This document shows, in pieces, positions 16,941-26,997 of a DNA stretch of 64,000 nucleotides. Location of the stretch: NCBI GenBank assembly GCA_900768685.1, contig CAAGDX010000005.1, forward strand, positions 6,424-70,423, given 5' to 3'. Position numbers and translations under genes: made by a program. The notes beneath the pieces are model-generated. The model saw nothing but the letters and a program-made list of their open reading frames with translations. It was not told the origin of the DNA and made no database searches. The stretch's first letter is position 1; each line of letters starts with the position of its first letter. The DNA comes from Bacteroidales bacterium. GTDB taxonomy: Bacteria > Bacteroidota > Bacteroidia > Bacteroidales > Muribaculaceae.

Positions 16941-19900
16941 CTATTTCACTATCACTTTCTCCACTTTGTTTCCGGCTTTTACGATGTATAAACCCGGAGC
17001 AACATTTGTGGTGGCACTTGCGGAAACCGTGGTGATGCCGCTGAGTGTGGTAATAGTGTAAACATCTGTGCCGGAGACTTTTATGTAGCCAATGCCGCTT
17101 TCAATAGTGATTTCCGTGTCTGATGAAACATTTTCCACACCGGTTGATTCCTTTGACATGTACATCCACAGCGAGCCGTTTTCCACTTTTACTGTAAGTC
17201 CTTGGAACGGACCTTTGTCAGGATTGATGTATGTCCTGCCGGTGAAAGACTTGTCTGTGCTGATTTCACGGTAACTGTCTGTGATACAGTCTGAACCTTG
17301 CATGCCGTGCATGAGGATGCAACCGTCTTTTTCAAGCAAGAGTTGAGGCCATTCCGTTGTAGCACCGATATTCCAATCCGGAACAAAGTCTGCAACATAG
17401 TATTCCATTCCGTCTTTGTATGAGTGAGTGAGCAGAGTGCCATTGTATGAATAATCAGCGGCTCTGCCGTTCACCAAGCGGATTTTATATCCCTCATAAT
17501 CTTCTGTGTCGGCACTGTAAAGGAGTATTGTGTTTACATTCAAATCCACAATGATATTGTATCTGCCGGAAGCGATGCTGTAACATACTTCCCTGTCATT
17601 TTTGATGTATCCCGTAAGCAATTCAGGCACAGCGGCTTCATTTTCACCCCAGCGGTCCAGTTTTACGGTATTCCAAGCTGTTGGAGACACATCTGTACGC
17701 GGAAGTACGGATGTAAAGCAGAAATAACTCTTGCCTGTGAATTTTTCCTCCGGAAGGACAATGCCTTTTGCGGCATATTGCAGAGGCGCGGTTTTTACCA
17801 GTACATTGCTGTCATCAAATAGATTCCAGTTGCAATCGTAAATTTCGCCAAGACCCTTATTGCGAACAAGGTATAGGATGTTTGGCTCATTGCCGAGAGT
17901 TAAAGTACCGTTTTTCAGGTCTATAGTAGCGTAATATTTACCGGTGGCACTTAATTTATAATTGGAAGATGTGTTTAGCAGTGCCGGACCGCAAGTTTTG
18001 CTTTCGCCCATGGTAACAGTTTCTGATGCACTATTTCCGGAGTACTTGTAAATGCTGTTTGTAGGGTCGTTGCAATTTGAGGTGAAATAGAATGTGCCGT
18101 CATCGGAACTTGCAGCATAACTGATAGTTGCATAGTAAATACCGTTACCTGCATTGTGGCACTTTATAAGTTCTTCGCCTTTAGAACTATATGTGCGTTC
18201 ATTCACATTACCCACAAGATACAGGTCTTCCGGGAAGGATGTTACGCCTGTTATAGTGATTTTATTTGTTTTGGCGGATACCACAAAGTCATAAACTCCG
18301 TATGGTGTCCAAGAAGAGGTGGCATTTGTGCTTCTATTTAATGTGATGTCATCACCGGGGAAGATATTTGTCTTTCCTGCTTCAGATGTCTTAGTGCCAT
18401 AGAAGTTGTCTTTTGTGCAACCGTTATAACCGGTAGGAGATGAAACAAAGCAATACCAACCGCTCTGATAGTCTGCCTCTTTCACAATGTGTACGTTTTT
18501 GAAAACGTATTCGCCGTTGCTGTTTCTCAGTGCTACTTGTGAAGCATCTTCACGGTTCCAAACACCCTGTGCATTTGTGGAGTGAACCATGTACATCACA
18601 TCGGGAAATTCCGTGTCGCTTCTCTCTCTGACGCTGATAGTGCAATTTTTGATGTTAATAGTGGCGTAGTACATTGTGTTTGCCTTAGGCAGAACAAAGT
18701 TGTATGTGCCTGCCTCCGGTGTTTGAGTAAAGAGGGTTGTCGTGCCGGGTTGGAGAGTGGTTTTGGCTCCACTTGCGGCATAGCGATTTGCAAGCACGGT
18801 GGCTTTGTCGCCAAGTGCGGAGGAGAATGTAAATTCGTTTGCCGTGTTGCTTGTCCAGAGGTTTACGTAGAAAATACCGTTGCCGGCATTGTAGCACTTA
18901 AACACGTCAGCTTCCGTGTATGTGTCTTTCCATGCCTGAGAATTTAAAACGGAACCAACAACGTAAAGATTGTCCGGAACGGCAGTATTTATATTTGCCG
19001 TTTGTCTTGCACATACCGTGATGCGGTCTATATCAGGTGACCAACCGCCTGAAGGAGAGATGAGGGTGAGAGTATTGTTTGAACCTGCCTTAAACGGCAC
19101 GTCAATATGCTTCCAAGAGGCGTTTGCCATAGTGTAATCCACACCGTTACCTCCAAATGTGAGCGTACCGATGCTTGTGCCGTTAACCAAACATTCCGCA
19201 GTGCGGTCGTCTTTCGTGGTGTAATATATCGTTACGGTGTAGAATCCGTCTTTAGGTACATTGATTCCTTTGAATACAATTTTTTCGCCTTTGCCGAATT
19301 GTCCCACGAGTTTGTTGCCTGAAGTGAAAAGCGTTTCATTGCCGGTAACGGTTTTCACATTCAAACCGCTGGTGAGTTCGTTTGCGGAAGATTCAGCCTC
19401 GTAAGTTGTTTCCGTTTGCGGCATTTCCAGGTTGGCATTTTCTGAAATCTGAATGAGGAAACCACCGCCGTCTATTTCCGCAATGGAAAGCGTAGTGGCG
19501 GATGTCACGCTCTTTTTCTCCACGATAATCTTATTGCGTTTGTCGCCGTCACGATAGATGTATGCCGTGTATGTTTTTCCTGCCGGTAACAGGCTTGAAA
19601 GGCTGATGTTTGCCGTGCGTGGGGAAACGGTAAGTCCGGCGAGCCACCAGTCATTACCTTTACGGCGTGCGATGGTGAGATATTTGGAAACGGCACCTTC
19701 CAGCAGGCGACTTTCGTCCCATGCAGCGGGGATACGTTTTGTGATAACGGCAGGACCGTATGGCAATAGGTGCTGATATGATTCTGCCACGTGGAGAATA
19801 CCGTTTTCGTATGCCACAGCCAAACCCAGTGCCTGTGCAAAAGAGAAATTCTGGTCAAGGCGACCGGACACCATAGCAAAGTCAATAGGTGTGAAATCTG

Positions 19901-22514
19901 CAGAACCCACAATGTTTCTGGTGAGTATGTTGCTGATATTGTGTTGAGCCGTCATAAAGCCGCGATTGTACTCGGAAAGGAAAATGTTTTCACCACCCAA
20001 AATTCCTTCGTAAGACAAGGCATGAGGATATGTGCGGCGGAGACCGGAAGGACGAGTGCAACCGTGGAAATTCACGTTCATCTGATATTTTGCAGTGAGT
20101 TTAAGCAACAGTTCCATGCGTTCCGCCGTTTCGCGTGAGTCATCTTCCCAGAAGTCTATTTTTATTCCGGAAACGCCCCATTCTTTCCATTTTCTGAGGG
20201 TTGCGTCCATGTTTGCAGTGGAGAAGGTAGTTGTGTTTGCAAGTCTGGAGTCACCCCAAAGGAGAACCTTAACGCCTTTTGACACAGCGTATTTAACGGT
20301 GTTGCGGATTGTCGTTTCGTTCCATCCGCCATCTACAAGAACGTATTTCCATCCCATACGTGCAGCCATGTCTATGTATTTTTTGTCTGCATCAAACCTT
20401 GAAAGACTGCCGTAGCCTTTATTTTCAGAGCCGCCCCAGTCCCAAGAAGATGTGCCTGTTTCTATCCAGGACATATCTGTCACTATTGACGGTTTACAGA
20501 GGTTTTCCTGCATTGTGGAAGCAAAAATTGTTGCCAAATCGCCTATTTGCAGTGTACGCCACGGTGTTTCCACCGGCAGTTTCACGGTAAGATTGTTTTT
20601 TACGTCTTCTTTGTATGTTTGATAGGTATCACCGGCATGTTGCCACATCAGGCAACCTGTGGGTGAAGCATACGTTTTAATAAGCGAAACAGAGTATGTG
20701 CCAACGTTTTCTGCCTCACTGATAAGTATATTCTGGTTGCCTGAACCAACCAGCACCGGAGAATTAAAACGCGGGTCGCTCTCGTCTGTCACAGCTGTAT
20801 TCCAGTCCGTAAATTCGCCATAAACGTCGTATTTGCCATAATATGCTTCGTATGCAACATTCTTTGGTCCATTTTTGTGAGTGTGGAATTTGCATCCGAG
20901 AATGTACTTGAAACTTGTGAGATTAACTGCAGATGCTTCATCTGTGATTATAATACTCGTTTTGCCGTTTTGACTTGGAATGGCATACCTGAAAGCCACA
21001 CCGTCGTTAGAGGCACGGAAAATGATGTCAAACGGTTGTCCGGCAGAAGTTTGAGTGTGAAGAGTGAGTTCACGGCTATTATTCACGTATGTGCTTGTCT
21101 TGCCGGAGGGTAGATAGTATGTTTCGTTAATATCACGTCTTGCCACACTGTTTAGCGTAAGGTTTTGACTGTAATTCACAGCATCTGAAATAAGTCCCAG
21201 CGGTGACTTGTTGATAACCCATTCATTGTTGCTGATAACCTTATAATAGGCTTTGCCGCCCTCAATAGTGGTGACAACACCTATTTTCCCGTTTGGTGAC
21301 CATACCTCATTGTAAGTATTGGCTTTCGGGGCATCGGAGTTTGCAAAAGGAGTGGTTTGCAGCAGCATTGTTTGGTCGTCAAGGTTTATGCGTGCATAGA
21401 GTGTAACTCCGCGATACTCAACAGGTAATGCATAACTTGAAGTAACGTTGTAAACGTCTGCCCGACAAAGAATATTAGTGTTTATTCCTATAGTTTGGTT
21501 GCTTGCGGAGCCTGCATAGCGGTGTTTGTCGGAGTCTGCGGCATTGCCTGCGGCACGAGAAGTGAAAGCAAATGCAGGTGTAGAAAGTGATGAAACGTTT
21601 GGCACGATAGTAGCGTAATAGCAGTTATCCGCTGCCACATATTTTATTTTTTCACCGCTGCCACGGTCATCCCACGTCATTCCGTTCACAGTTCCCACAA
21701 GGTAAAGATTCGGGTGTGACGGCTTGATAGTCAGTGCTTTTGTGCTCCTGTCAAATGTAACGTCAAATGCACCTTCTTTTTCCGTGAAAAGCGCTAATTC
21801 CGCACCCTTGGTGAGCGTTTGAGTTCCGTTTTCAAGTTTTACGGAAGAGGTAAGTCCATAACGCTCCGCATTTATCACAGTCCACTGGTTTCCGTTAGCG
21901 GCAGAGACGTAGTAATAGCACTTATTGGAAGAATCCGCTTTCTGGAAAGACATTGGCAGTTCCGTTCCGGAATATTGCTGACTTGTCCCTATTCGGTTCA
22001 GTTCCACGGAAATATCCTGTGGTTTGCCGTCTTTCATGTTTCGGAGCAAATACATTCTTTCCGGAGTGTAACTGCTATTCACGTTTATTGTTCCTGCGGC
22101 AAGGTCTATAGTGAGCAAGTAAGCACCTGAAGCATCGGGTAGTGCATAGTCTGTCACGGTGCCGGTAGCCGCTTTTAATGTTTTGGTTTGTCCGTTACTG
22201 AATCTCACGATTGAGCTTTCCGGACATCCATAAACCTTTTTCGTGGATTGGTCCGCATAGCCTGTAGTTTCTGCCAAGCGGAAATTGCCGAAGTATTTGC
22301 CGGTGTTGTTTCCACTTGAATCCATTACTCTGTACACCAGTGCCTGGTATTTTCCGCCACCGAGATTTGCACATTTCACGGCATTGTCGTAACTCCAAGT
22401 CATATTGCTGATGTTTCCCACAACGTATAGGTTTGTAGGATAAGCACTAAGTGAGTAAACCCCAAATAGCACCATAGCAAAAAATGCAATAAGTTTTGTG
22501 CTATACTTTCTCAT
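16941..22514 (-). CDS. Giant secreted GH97 glycoside hydrolase with SusE/F-like modules and C-terminal sorting tail
   Basis: 1857-residue exported enzyme with signal peptide (residues 1-24). Residues about 27-390 hold three modules beginning NLYVVGN/MYLLRN/NLYLVGT, like the starch-binding repeats of SusE/SusF. Residues about 397-1024 form a GH97 catalytic region. D787 in GIKIDFWE fits the nucleophile of retaining GH97 enzymes, and the segment HGCTRPSGLRRTYP (817-830) has Gly where the inverting SusB type has its base Glu (HEP). A retaining alpha-glycosidase, possibly an alpha-galactosidase, is therefore likely. A CBM35/CBM6-like module follows (about 1037-1170), then four more SusE-like modules and a tail ending GLYIVKAGNKVEKVIVK, like type IX secretion sorting domains. 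It is monocistronic. Confidence 0.85.
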   Translation of the reverse strand: MRKYSTKLIAFFAMVLFGVYSLSAYPTNLYVVGNISNMTWSYDNAVKCANLGGGKYQALVYRVMDSSGNNTGKYFGNFRLAETTGYADQSTKKVYGCPESSIVRFSNGQTKTLKAATGTVTDYALPDASGAYLLTIDLAAGTINVNSSYTPERMYLLRNMKDGKPQDISVELNRIGTSQQYSGTELPMSFQKADSSNKCYYYVSAANGNQWTVINAERYGLTSSVKLENGTQTLTKGAELALFTEKEGAFDVTFDRSTKALTIKPSHPNLYLVGTVNGMTWDDRGSGEKIKYVAADNCYYATIVPNVSSLSTPAFAFTSRAAGNAADSDKHRYAGSASNQTIGINTNILCRADVYNVTSSYALPVEYRGVTLYARINLDDQTMLLQTTPFANSDAPKANTYNEVWSPNGKIGVVTTIEGGKAYYKVISNNEWVINKSPLGLISDAVNYSQNLTLNSVARRDINETYYLPSGKTSTYVNNSRELTLHTQTSAGQPFDIIFRASNDGVAFRYAIPSQNGKTSIIITDEASAVNLTSFKYILGCKFHTHKNGPKNVAYEAYYGKYDVYGEFTDWNTAVTDESDPRFNSPVLVGSGNQNILISEAENVGTYSVSLIKTYASPTGCLMWQHAGDTYQTYKEDVKNNLTVKLPVETPWRTLQIGDLATIFASTMQENLCKPSIVTDMSWIETGTSSWDWGGSENKGYGSLSRFDADKKYIDMAARMGWKYVLVDGGWNETTIRNTVKYAVSKGVKVLLWGDSRLANTTTFSTANMDATLRKWKEWGVSGIKIDFWEDDSRETAERMELLLKLTAKYQMNVNFHGCTRPSGLRRTYPHALSYEGILGGENIFLSEYNRGFMTAQHNISNILTRNIVGSADFTPIDFAMVSGRLDQNFSFAQALGLAVAYENGILHVAESYQHLLPYGPAVITKRIPAAWDESRLLEGAVSKYLTIARRKGNDWWLAGLTVSPRTANISLSSLLPAGKTYTAYIYRDGDKRNKIIVEKKSVTSATTLSIAEIDGGGFLIQISENANLEMPQTETTYEAESSANELTSGLNVKTVTGNETLFTSGNKLVGQFGKGEKIVFKGINVPKDGFYTVTIYYTTKDDRTAECLVNGTSIGTLTFGGNGVDYTMANASWKHIDVPFKAGSNNTLTLISPSGGWSPDIDRITVCARQTANINTAVPDNLYVVGSVLNSQAWKDTYTEADVFKCYNAGNGIFYVNLWTSNTANEFTFSSALGDKATVLANRYAASGAKTTLQPGTTTLFTQTPEAGTYNFVLPKANTMYYATINIKNCTISVRERSDTEFPDVMYMVHSTNAQGVWNREDASQVALRNSNGEYVFKNVHIVKEADYQSGWYCFVSSPTGYNGCTKDNFYGTKTSEAGKTNIFPGDDITLNRSTNATSSWTPYGVYDFVVSAKTNKITITGVTSFPEDLYLVGNVNERTYSSKGEELIKCHNAGNGIYYATISYAASSDDGTFYFTSNCNDPTNSIYKYSGNSASETVTMGESKTCGPALLNTSSNYKLSATGKYYATIDLKNGTLTLGNEPNILYLVRNKGLGEIYDCNWNLFDDSNVLVKTAPLQYAAKGIVLPEEKFTGKSYFCFTSVLPRTDVSPTAWNTVKLDRWGENEAAVPELLTGYIKNDREVCYSIASGRYNIIVDLNVNTILLYSADTEDYEGYKIRLVNGRAADYSYNGTLLTHSYKDGMEYYVADFVPDWNIGATTEWPQLLLEKDGCILMHGMQGSDCITDSYREISTDKSFTGRTYINPDKGPFQGLTVKVENGSLWMYMSKESTGVENVSSDTEITIESGIGYIKVSGTDVYTITTLSGITTVSASATTNVAPGLYIVKAGNKVEKVIVK

Positions 22515-22857
22515 TTTGTGATTTGTATATGTTAATTTGATTTGTGAAGTAATTAGTTATTTGTTCGTAAAAGTTTGAATTGTAGAGAAAACCGTGGTAT
22601 AATGAAAAACCGGGATATCGTATAATTTCTCAGTTAACAAAAATCTTGATTTTTCACCATTTCCACAATGATTTTCCTCTTTAAACCGCAAATATATAAA
22701 GAATTGGCAGATTAAATATTATAATTAGTTGCTATTAACAAATATTTAGAAAAAAATCACTTATTCAACAAGATATGTCAGAAATAGAAAAAGTTGTGGA
22801 ATCCAAAAAAAGTTATTACCTTTGTACGCAATAAAATAATAACCACGAATTACTGTT
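22515..22857. promoter_or_regulatory. Divergent intergenic region between GH97 gene and guaB
   Basis: This 343-bp AT-rich gap holds no gene. On the minus strand TATATTTGC at 22688-22696 could be the -7 element of the GH97 gene, giving a leader of roughly 170 nt. A small AT hairpin (AAAAATCTTGATTTTT, about 22639-22654) lies in that leader. The guaB promoter lies at its right end. Confidence 0.5.
22794..22824 (+). promoter_or_regulatory. guaB promoter
   Basis: TTG at 22794-22796, a 20-bp spacer and TACCTTTG at 22817-22824 match the phylum consensus. The guaB start is 34 bp further on. Confidence 0.65.
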
Positions 22858-24342
22858 ATGTCTTTTATTGCTGACAAAGTAAAAATGGATGGACTCACTT
22901 ACGATGATGTCCTCCTCATTCCGGCTTATTCGGAAGTATTACCATCTCAAGTATCTCTCAAAACAAAGTTTTCCCGAAACATCAGCCTTAATGTTCCTAT
23001 TGTGTCTGCCGCTATGGACACTGTTACGGAGCAACAACTTGCTATTGCTATAGCTCGTGAAGGCGGTATCGGCGTAATCCACAAAAACATGTCTATCGCA
23101 GAGCAGGCTCGCCAGGTGCATGCCGTGAAACGTGCTGAAAACGGTATGATTTACGACCCTGTCACTATCAAACGCGGCTCTACAGTTGCGGATGCTCTCA
23201 AGATGATGGAAGAATATCATATCGGTGGTATTCCTGTGGTTGATGACGAAAAACACCTTGTGGGAATTGTCACTAACCGTGACCTGCGTTTTGAGCGTGA
23301 CCTTAACAAACTCATTGACGATGTGATGACTAAGGATAACCTTATCACCACTAATCAATCCACGGATTTGGAACAGGCGGCACAAATCCTCCAGCAGCAC
23401 AAAATAGAAAAACTTCCTGTGGTAGATTCCGACGGCAAACTTATCGGACTTGTCACATACAAGGACATCACTAAGGCTAAGGACAAACCTAATGCTTGCA
23501 AAGATTCTCTCGGACGTCTCCGTGTGGCAGCAGGCGTGGGTGTAACTGCAGACAGTATGCAGCGTGTAGATGCTCTCGTGGCAGCAGGTGTTGACGCTAT
23601 CGTGATAGACACTGCTCACGGGCACAGCAAGGGCGTTGTGGGCGTGCTTCGTGCTGTGAAAGCGAAATATCCGCAGATAGACGTGGTTGTGGGTAATATC
23701 GCTACCGGTGAGGCTGCAAAATATCTTGTGGAAAATGGTGCCGACGGTGTAAAAGTCGGTATCGGTCCGGGTTCTATTTGCACCACGCGTATTATTGCCG
23801 GCGTGGGTGTTCCGCAACTTTCTGCCGTTTATGACGTGGCAAAAGCACTTGAAGGTACGGGAGTGCCTCTGATTGCAGACGGTGGTATCCGCTATTCCGG
23901 TGATATCGTGAAAGCCCTCGCGGCGGGAGCATATTCCGTGATGCTTGGCGGTATGCTTGCCGGCGTGGAAGAATCTCCGGGCGACACTATTATATTTAAT
24001 GGTAGAAAATACAAGTCATACCGTGGTATGGGTTCTCTGGAGGCTATGGAAAAAGGTTCGAAGGACCGCTATTTCCAGGCAGGAGAAACAGACACGAAAA
24101 AACTCGTGCCGGAAGGCATTGCTGCTCGTGTGCCATACAAGGGTACTCTCTTTGAAGTTGTATATCAGATGCTTGGCGGCTTAAGAGCAGGCATGGGTTA
24201 CTGTGGTGCTCCTGATATTGAACGTCTCCATGGTGCACAGTTCACTCGCATCACAAATGCCGGTGTGGCTGAAAGTCACCCTCACGATGTGGCTATCACT
24301 TCCGAGGCTCCAAACTACAGTGCTTCAGACAGATTCCATTGA
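22858..24342 (+). CDS. guaB: IMP dehydrogenase GuaB
   Basis: Oxidises IMP to XMP, the committed step of GMP synthesis. The 494-residue protein has the N-terminal MDGLTYDDVLLIPAYSEVLP, two CBS domains inserted at about residues 95-215 (for example HIGGIPVVDDEKHLVGIVTN), and the catalytic Cys loop GIGPGSICTTRIIAGVG at about 301-317. The flap region contains the conserved KSYRGMGSLEAM and RVPYKGTL. Length and domain order are normal. It has its own promoter and a terminator-like hairpin, so it is monocistronic. Confidence 0.97.
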   Translation: MSFIADKVKMDGLTYDDVLLIPAYSEVLPSQVSLKTKFSRNISLNVPIVSAAMDTVTEQQLAIAIAREGGIGVIHKNMSIAEQARQVHAVKRAENGMIYDPVTIKRGSTVADALKMMEEYHIGGIPVVDDEKHLVGIVTNRDLRFERDLNKLIDDVMTKDNLITTNQSTDLEQAAQILQQHKIEKLPVVDSDGKLIGLVTYKDITKAKDKPNACKDSLGRLRVAAGVGVTADSMQRVDALVAAGVDAIVIDTAHGHSKGVVGVLRAVKAKYPQIDVVVGNIATGEAAKYLVENGADGVKVGIGPGSICTTRIIAGVGVPQLSAVYDVAKALEGTGVPLIADGGIRYSGDIVKALAAGAYSVMLGGMLAGVEESPGDTIIFNGRKYKSYRGMGSLEAMEKGSKDRYFQAGETDTKKLVPEGIAARVPYKGTLFEVVYQMLGGLRAGMGYCGAPDIERLHGAQFTRITNAGVAESHPHDVAITSEAPNYSASDRFH

Positions 24343-24367
24343 TAATCTCATATCTGATAAATACAAT

Positions 24368-24396
24368 AAAGGCTGCCTGAACATCAGGCAGCCTTT
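24368..24396 (+). terminator. Hairpin terminator after guaB
   Basis: A perfect 13-bp stem (24368-24380 with 24384-24396, core GGCTGCCTGA/TCAGGCAGCC) with a 3-nt loop. The T-run after it is short and interrupted, so termination may be less strong. Confidence 0.75.
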
Positions 24397-24484
24397 AATA
24401 TGTTTTTACGATTGAATTATAAAAAGAATTATATTTTCAGTTGACTATAATTTGTAGTCAACTCTCAGTCTTTATTTTGAAAAT

Positions 24485-26572
24485 TTACTTTATAATACCA
24501 TCGCGGCGGAGAAGAGCGTCAATAGTGGGTTCTTGACCGCGGAAACGGCGATAAAGTTCTGCAGGGTTTTCAGTGCCACCGCGTTTGAGGACGTTATTGA
24601 GGAAAGACTGTGCTGTGGCGTGGTCGAAGATGCCGTTTTGCTTGAAGAGTGCAAATGCGTCGGCATCAAGAACTTCAGCCCATTTGTAGCTGTAGTAGCC
24701 TGCTGCGTAGCCGCCGGAGAAGATGTGGGTGAAAGTAGTGGAGAACATAGTGCCTTCAACCGGTGCAAACACTGCTACACGCTTGTATGCATCACGTTCA
24801 AACTGCTCTGCATCGCCTTCAAACGGTTTTGTGAGGCTGTGGTATGCCATATCGGTGAGTCCGAACATCAACTGGCGAACACAAGAGTATGCGGCACCGT
24901 AGCGACTGGAAGCAATGAGTTTATCTACCATTTCCTGTGGAATAGGTTCTCCTGTCTGATAGTGGCGAGCAAAACCGTCAAGGAATTCTTTTTCCGTGAG
25001 ATAGTTTTCATTAAACTGTGATGGGAGTTCCACAAAGTCGCGGTAAACGTTTGTGCCGGAGAGTGAACTGTAGTGACAGTCTGAGAGCAGTCCGTGGAGT
25101 GCGTGACCGAACTCGTGGAGGAATGTTTCCACCTCGTAAGGAGTGAGGAGTGACGGTTTGTCGCCCGTAGGCTTGGTGAAATTCATCACAATGGTTACGA
25201 GTGGACGGTGGTTAACTCCGTCTTTGTCAATGTATTGGCTTGTGAATTCCGTCATCCATGCACCTGCACGTTTTGTGGCACGAGGGAAGAAGTCCGTGTA
25301 AATAACGCCAACGAATTTGCCGTCAGGGTCTGTAACCTCAAATGCTTTTACGTCAGGGTGATAGACCTCGATATCAGGGTTATAAGTGAATTTGATGCCG
25401 TAAAGACGAGTGGCAAGTCCGAATACACCGTCAATAACATTGTTCAGTTCAAAGTAAGGACGCATTTCCTCTTCGTCGTAAGAGTATTTTGCATTTTTGA
25501 GTTTGTTGCTGTAGAAGCTATAGTCCCAGGCATTGATAGTCATGTCCTTACCTTCAATTTCTGAAGCATACTGTGCAAGTTCTGCAAGTTCTGCTTGAGC
25601 GGCAGGCATATATGCATCGCAGAGTTGGTTGAGGAGGTTCATCACGTTTTCCGGGGTTTGAGCCATAGTTCTCTGCAGAGAGTGGCGAGAATAGCAGTCC
25701 GCACCGAGGAGGTTTGCCATTTCACGGCGAGCGTCAACAATACGAGTAAGCACGGGGATATTGTTGTATTCGCCTTTCATGTTACGTCCGCTATAGAGGC
25801 GGTACATTTTTTCACGAAGGTCTTGGCGTGTGGAGGTTTTCAAGAACTGCATATACACCGGCTGGTCCAGAGTGAAGAGGTATTCACCTTCTCTGCCGTT
25901 TTCTTTTGCAGCGAGAGCGGCAGCCTCAACGGCACTTTCCGGCAGACCTGCAAGGTCGTCGGCAGTGAGCCAAATCTGGTAAGTGTTTAGTTCGCGGAGA
26001 GCGTTTTGACCGAAAACAGTGGTTAGTTCAGAGAGTTCGGCACTGAGTTTGCGGAATGTTTCGCGGTCTTCGCCTTGGAGGTTTGCACCGGAGAGAGCAA
26101 AAGAATCGTAAGTGTTTTGGAGGAGCATAGCCTGCTCAACGCCAAGGTTGAGGTTGTCCTTGTTTTCATACACAGCCTTTACTCTTTCCCAGAGTTTTTC
26201 GTTGAGAATGATGGAAGTGCTGTATTCAGAGAGTTTGGGAGTCACTTCCGTCATAATCTGCATCATTTCCTCATCGCAGAGAGAAGAAGTGAGCGGATAG
26301 AACACGTTCAGCACTCTTGTGAGGTCTTTGCCTACGTTTTCAAGTGCTTCAACAGTGTTTTCAAACGTTGGTGCTTCCGGATTGTTACAGATAGCGTCTA
26401 TTTCAGCATTAGCGAGGCTGATACCGCGGTCGATAGCCGGGATATAGTGAGCCTTTTCTATTTTGCTGAAAGGGATAGTGCCGTGAGGCGTGTCAAAAGG
26501 AGCGAAAAATGGATTTTCTGCATTAGCCATAATAGTAGCCGTTAATGCGATTGTGCAAATAAGTTTACGCAT
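24485..26572 (-). CDS. M3 family zinc metallopeptidase (peptidyl-dipeptidase Dcp-like)
   Basis: 695-residue peptidase with the zinc motif HEFGHALHG (about residues 470-478) and the family segments FFPRATKRAGAW, RPLVTIVMNFTKP and FSGGYAAGYYSYKWAEVLDA. A signal peptide is present (MRKLICTIALTATIMANA), so it is exported to the periplasm, as are several Bacteroidales Dcp-like enzymes. It probably removes dipeptides from the C-terminus of short peptides. It starts 31 bp after the small lipoprotein gene on the same strand and seems to be the last gene of the metal-efflux operon; a functional link is not shown. Confidence 0.92.
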   Translation of the reverse strand: MRKLICTIALTATIMANAENPFFAPFDTPHGTIPFSKIEKAHYIPAIDRGISLANAEIDAICNNPEAPTFENTVEALENVGKDLTRVLNVFYPLTSSLCDEEMMQIMTEVTPKLSEYSTSIILNEKLWERVKAVYENKDNLNLGVEQAMLLQNTYDSFALSGANLQGEDRETFRKLSAELSELTTVFGQNALRELNTYQIWLTADDLAGLPESAVEAAALAAKENGREGEYLFTLDQPVYMQFLKTSTRQDLREKMYRLYSGRNMKGEYNNIPVLTRIVDARREMANLLGADCYSRHSLQRTMAQTPENVMNLLNQLCDAYMPAAQAELAELAQYASEIEGKDMTINAWDYSFYSNKLKNAKYSYDEEEMRPYFELNNVIDGVFGLATRLYGIKFTYNPDIEVYHPDVKAFEVTDPDGKFVGVIYTDFFPRATKRAGAWMTEFTSQYIDKDGVNHRPLVTIVMNFTKPTGDKPSLLTPYEVETFLHEFGHALHGLLSDCHYSSLSGTNVYRDFVELPSQFNENYLTEKEFLDGFARHYQTGEPIPQEMVDKLIASSRYGAAYSCVRQLMFGLTDMAYHSLTKPFEGDAEQFERDAYKRVAVFAPVEGTMFSTTFTHIFSGGYAAGYYSYKWAEVLDADAFALFKQNGIFDHATAQSFLNNVLKRGGTENPAELYRRFRGQEPTIDALLRRDGIIK

Positions 26573-26603
26573 ATTATTTTAAGTGGTTTATAATTTATGT
26601 TCT

Positions 26604-26984
26604 TTATGTTGGAATAGGACCAACGGGAGTTTCACCTTCAACTCTTGTTTCAGAGAGGATTGTTTCAAGTTCGTAATACACATCTATTTCGTTGCCGTCT
26701 TTGTCTGCAACGTGTATTTCCTTGATTCGGAGGCGATATTCATAGCCTTCCTTGTAGTTAAAACCAAGAATTTCACCCGGCTGGAGATAAAGTTTTGCTC
26801 CGGTGGCTTCCACGGTGATATCCATGCAGGACTTGCTGCTTGAGCCTGTTCCGATAGTTTTGAGTTGACTTGCCACTTTCACGGTGAGAATCTTCGGAGA
26901 GCCTTTCTCGTCATCGCCGCCGCAAGAAGTCACGGTGAGTGCGGCAAAGAGCATAATTGATAAAATCTTTAGATACTTAATCAT
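26604..26984 (-). CDS. Small lipoprotein, DUF4377-like
   Basis: 126-residue predicted lipoprotein: hydrophobic signal followed by the lipobox TVTSCGG (Cys about residue 21). The C-terminal half (LGFNYKEGYEYRLRIKEIHV, then YELETILSE) resembles the DUF4377 domain found in HslJ/META-like envelope lipoproteins, but this is a judgement by eye. It lies 13 bp after the TolC-like gene and 31 bp before the peptidase gene, all on the minus strand, so it is probably in their operon. Function unknown. Confidence 0.65.
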   Translation of the reverse strand: MIKYLKILSIMLFAALTVTSCGGDDEKGSPKILTVKVASQLKTIGTGSSSKSCMDITVEATGAKLYLQPGEILGFNYKEGYEYRLRIKEIHVADKDGNEIDVYYELETILSETRVEGETPVGPIPT

Positions 26985-26997
26985 TTTTAATAGATAT

